Assembly (NCBI RefSeq): GCF_000314735.2
Contig: NZ_KB375270.1
Location: 3,286,001 to 3,350,000 of the forward strand
Direction of reading: 5' to 3'
Length of the DNA: 64,000 nucleotides
DNA from: Afipia felis ATCC 53690
Lineage (GTDB): Bacteria > Pseudomonadota > Alphaproteobacteria > Rhizobiales > Xanthobacteraceae
The stretch's first letter is position 1; each line of letters starts with the position of its first letter. The translations under genes and the position numbers were made by a program. Below the pieces are notes generated by a model, which worked only from the letters and a program-made list of their open reading frames with translations, was not told the DNA's origin and ran no database searches. Positions 61,941-64,000 of the stretch are shown here, in pieces.

Positions 61941-62888
61941 CTAGGGCGCGGTGAGCACCGTGCGGCAGGCTGCGGGCAGGTCAGCAAGCGTTAAAGGCGG
62001 CTTCGGTTTCGGCGGCACCTTCGGTGGCCTCGGATGCAGCACCGCGTCGCTGAACCAGTAGGCGAGATCCGCAGGCTTGCAATGCTCGTGATCATCCGGC
62101 GGCGTCTGCGGTTCGCATCCGGCGCTGCCTGCCGGGCATTTGATGCGGATGTGGAAGTGATAATCGTGCCCGTACATCGGCCGGACTTTTGAGAGCCACT
62201 GACGATTCCCGGTCGCCTCGCGGCACAGTGCCTTCTTGATCGCTGCGTTGACGAAGATGCGTTCGACCTGCGGCGCCTCGGCGGCTGCGCGGATGACCTT
62301 GAGATGTTCAGGCGTCCAGACGCGCGGATCGATGTCGAGGCGGTCTTTCCGCACCATCTGCACGGCCGACATGTTTTCGCGCTCGGCGCGGGTGAGCGTG
62401 CGGTTTGGCATCGGCGTCAGCCAGATGTCGGCATCCAGCCCGATCTGGTGGCTGGCGTGGCCGGTGAACATCGGCCCGCCGCGCGGCTGCGACATGTCGC
62501 CGACGAGCAGGCCCGGCCAGCCGAGCTTGTGAGCTTTCGCTGCGAGATGTTCCAGGAACGCGACGAGCGTGGGGTTGCCCCAGTTGCGGTTGCGCGACAG
62601 ACGCATCACCTGCCAGTACGGCCCGTCGATCGGCAGCGCCTCTGCGCCGGCGAGGCAGCCTTTGGCATAAAATCCGATCGAACGCGGCGCGAGCCGTGCA
62701 GGCGAAGGCTCCCGCCCGAACAACTGTTTTGCCGCGAGATGCGGATCGTTCGGATCGGCGAGCGGTGGCAACGGCTTTGGATTCAGCGTGCCTCTGTCTT
62801 GCGCGAGCGCGGGAGACGCCATAGCGATGATGGCTGCGACGACGGCAGCGGACAAAAGGCCGGGCGTGAGAATCAGGCGCGAGGTCAT
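61941..62888 (-). CDS. mepA: MepA, penicillin-insensitive murein endopeptidase
   Basis: MepA is a periplasmic zinc enzyme that cuts D-Ala-meso-DAP and LD crosslinks in peptidoglycan. From the ATG at 62888 the product has 315 residues with a signal peptide ending PALAQ (about 30). The LAS-fold metal motif is GHASHQIGLDADIW (His147 and Asp154), and the last ligand lies in YGHDYHFHIRIKC. Six cysteines (GCLAG, LCREA, IKCPAGSAGCEP, HCKPAD) match the disulfide-rich family. The C-terminus is Pro/Lys-rich. The upstream-extended frame to 62972 lacks a signal peptide at its start. Confidence 0.94.
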   Translation of the reverse strand: MTSRLILTPGLLSAAVVAAIIAMASPALAQDRGTLNPKPLPPLADPNDPHLAAKQLFGREPSPARLAPRSIGFYAKGCLAGAEALPIDGPYWQVMRLSRNRNWGNPTLVAFLEHLAAKAHKLGWPGLLVGDMSQPRGGPMFTGHASHQIGLDADIWLTPMPNRTLTRAERENMSAVQMVRKDRLDIDPRVWTPEHLKVIRAAAEAPQVERIFVNAAIKKALCREATGNRQWLSKVRPMYGHDYHFHIRIKCPAGSAGCEPQTPPDDHEHCKPADLAYWFSDAVLHPRPPKVPPKPKPPLTLADLPAACRTVLTAP

Positions 62889-63029
62889 CGCGTGCGAGCA
62901 TAGCGTAAGAGGGGCTTGAGGAGAATCGCCGCGCGCGAGTTCCTTGAAGAGGTCCATCGCACATGGTTGCATTCATCCATCTTTCAGAGGTTGATGATGA
63001 TCGGGTCGTCTCGCACAGGAAGCATTTGC

Positions 63030-64000
63030 ATGTCCGTTGTCCGTCATATCGCCGCGTTTATCTGGGTCGCCATCGCCTGCCTGGCCTCGCTTCCGGCGCG
63101 CGCGGCTCCCATTCCGGCCGGGCCTGCGGGCGATGCCTTCTATGCGCCGCCGTCGCCGCTGCCGAAGGGGCCACGCGGCTCGGTGATCTGGATGCGCCCG
63201 CTGGATGGCACGATGGCGCTACCGGGCGCGGCGAAGAATATCCTCGTGCTGTATCGCTCGGTGGGCGGTGCCGGTGAGAGCGTCGCGGTGTCCGGCACGG
63301 TTTCAATTCCGCAAGGCACCCCGCCGCGCGGCGGCTGGCCGGTCATCACATGGACTCACGGCACCACCGGCCTTGCGCCGTCATGCGCGCCGTCGCGCGA
63401 TACCGACAACGGCCCCGAACACGACTACATCGCGATCATCCGCACGCTGCTCGATAGCTTCGTGAAGAAGGGCTACGTCGTCGTCGCGAGTGACTATGCC
63501 GGGCTCGGCACGCCGGGCGACCATCCGTTCCTGCAAGGCGTAACGACCGGGCGCAATGCGCTCGACATGCTACGCGCCGCAAAGGCCATCGAACCGCGGA
63601 TCGGCAAGCGATACGCGGTAATGGGCCATTCGCAGGGCGGACAGGTCGATCTGTTCGCTGCGGCACAGGGCCCGCGCTACGCTTCTGAATTTAGGCTCGT
63701 GGGTAATGTCGCCTTCGCGCCCGGCTCGCATATCGCAGGGCGGCTCGATGCGGTGATGACGTCGCCGACGACCGAGCTGGCGTTGCCTTATGTGCTCTAC
63801 ACACTCGGCTCTTATGCCAAGACCAATAAGAACATCGATCTCGCGCGCATCCTGACGCCGCAGGCGCTGTCGCATATGCCGGATCTGTTGGAGGGCTGCA
63901 TGACGCATGCGCTGTCGACCGGCTACTGGTCGACCGCCATCGCCAAGGATCAGTTCGTCGCCAAGCCGGATGTGCGAGCCTTCCTCAAGATGGCGCGCAG
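63030..64000 (+). CDS. Secreted lipase-like alpha/beta hydrolase (C-terminus outside window)
   Basis: The visible part is 323 residues from the ATG at 63030, with no stop before the edge. A signal peptide ends PARAAP (about 26). The alpha/beta-hydrolase core has ITWTHGTTG (oxyanion region), YVVVASDYAGLGTPG and the nucleophile elbow GHSQGG with Ser201. The general layout resembles the secretory lipase (LIP) family found in fungi and actinobacteria and also in Bradyrhizobium relatives. The acid and His of the triad lie beyond or near the edge. Substrates are unknown. It is divergent from mepA. Confidence 0.87.
   Translation, partial: MSVVRHIAAFIWVAIACLASLPARAAPIPAGPAGDAFYAPPSPLPKGPRGSVIWMRPLDGTMALPGAAKNILVLYRSVGGAGESVAVSGTVSIPQGTPPRGGWPVITWTHGTTGLAPSCAPSRDTDNGPEHDYIAIIRTLLDSFVKKGYVVVASDYAGLGTPGDHPFLQGVTTGRNALDMLRAAKAIEPRIGKRYAVMGHSQGGQVDLFAAAQGPRYASEFRLVGNVAFAPGSHIAGRLDAVMTSPTTELALPYVLYTLGSYAKTNKNIDLARILTPQALSHMPDLLEGCMTHALSTGYWSTAIAKDQFVAKPDVRAFLKMAR

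Overview
The window is an ordinary, densely coded, GC-rich chromosomal segment of an alphaproteobacterium. It most likely comes from the Bradyrhizobium/Afipia/Rhodopseudomonas group (Nitrobacteraceae). The basis is gene content and order read from the translations: DUF3108 protein - SUV3-like helicase - S4 protein - ferredoxin FdxA - CarD; the aerobic cobaltochelatase pair CobS/CobT; a TctC-TctB-TctA transporter; and a two-part porin of the Bradyrhizobium type. I see no insertion sequence, prophage, plasmid gene, CRISPR array or rRNA. There is one tRNA, tRNA-Arg(CCT).

Layout. 0-9 kb: partial argJ and a parvulin-type isomerase (minus), secA (plus), then a lipoprotein L,D-transpeptidase, accA, xerD and a 48-residue membrane peptide (minus). 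9-13.9 kb: aroK-aroB-CorC family protein (plus), a BolA protein (minus), a J-domain protein (plus) and a DedA protein (minus). 14-21.6 kb: cobS-cobT-phytase-like exported protein, then a tripartite tricarboxylate transporter. 21.7-28.6 kb: rpmB (minus), then the DUF3108/helicase/S4/fdxA/carD block. 28.6-32.3 kb: minus-strand cell-envelope and stress genes (M48 lipoprotein protease, nuclease-like protein, GlsB/YeaQ protein, YidB-like protein, histone-H1-like basic protein). 32.6-44.5 kb: an MMPL exporter, a secreted protein, a VOC protein, a chemotaxis receptor, tRNA-Arg, an NHL propeller, a membrane-anchored glutamate-synthase-like enzyme and a fused beta-barrel/OprB porin.

44.8-50 kb: a creatininase-family amidohydrolase divergent from a tightly overlapping ABC transporter - 2-hydroxyacid dehydrogenase - AprI/Inh inhibitor operon, probably for uptake and breakdown of an unidentified small molecule. 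50-55 kb: radC, map, a MscS channel and a K+/H+ antiporter. 55-58 kb: an iron/heme/cobalamin-type ABC importer whose binding-protein gene is divergent from its permease and ATPase genes. 57.9-61 kb: a molybdate locus in which ModC lacks its usual C-terminal TOBE domain while a free molbindin is encoded nearby. 61-64 kb: an exported rhodanese preceded by a perfect AT-rich palindrome, the endopeptidase MepA, and a partial secreted lipase-like hydrolase.

I did not find a clearly new multi-gene system. The points most worth following are the CTG start inferred for the S4 gene, the split ModC/molbindin arrangement, the palindrome before the rhodanese gene, the Fur-like site before the porin, and the creatininase/ABC/dehydrogenase/AprI gene set.
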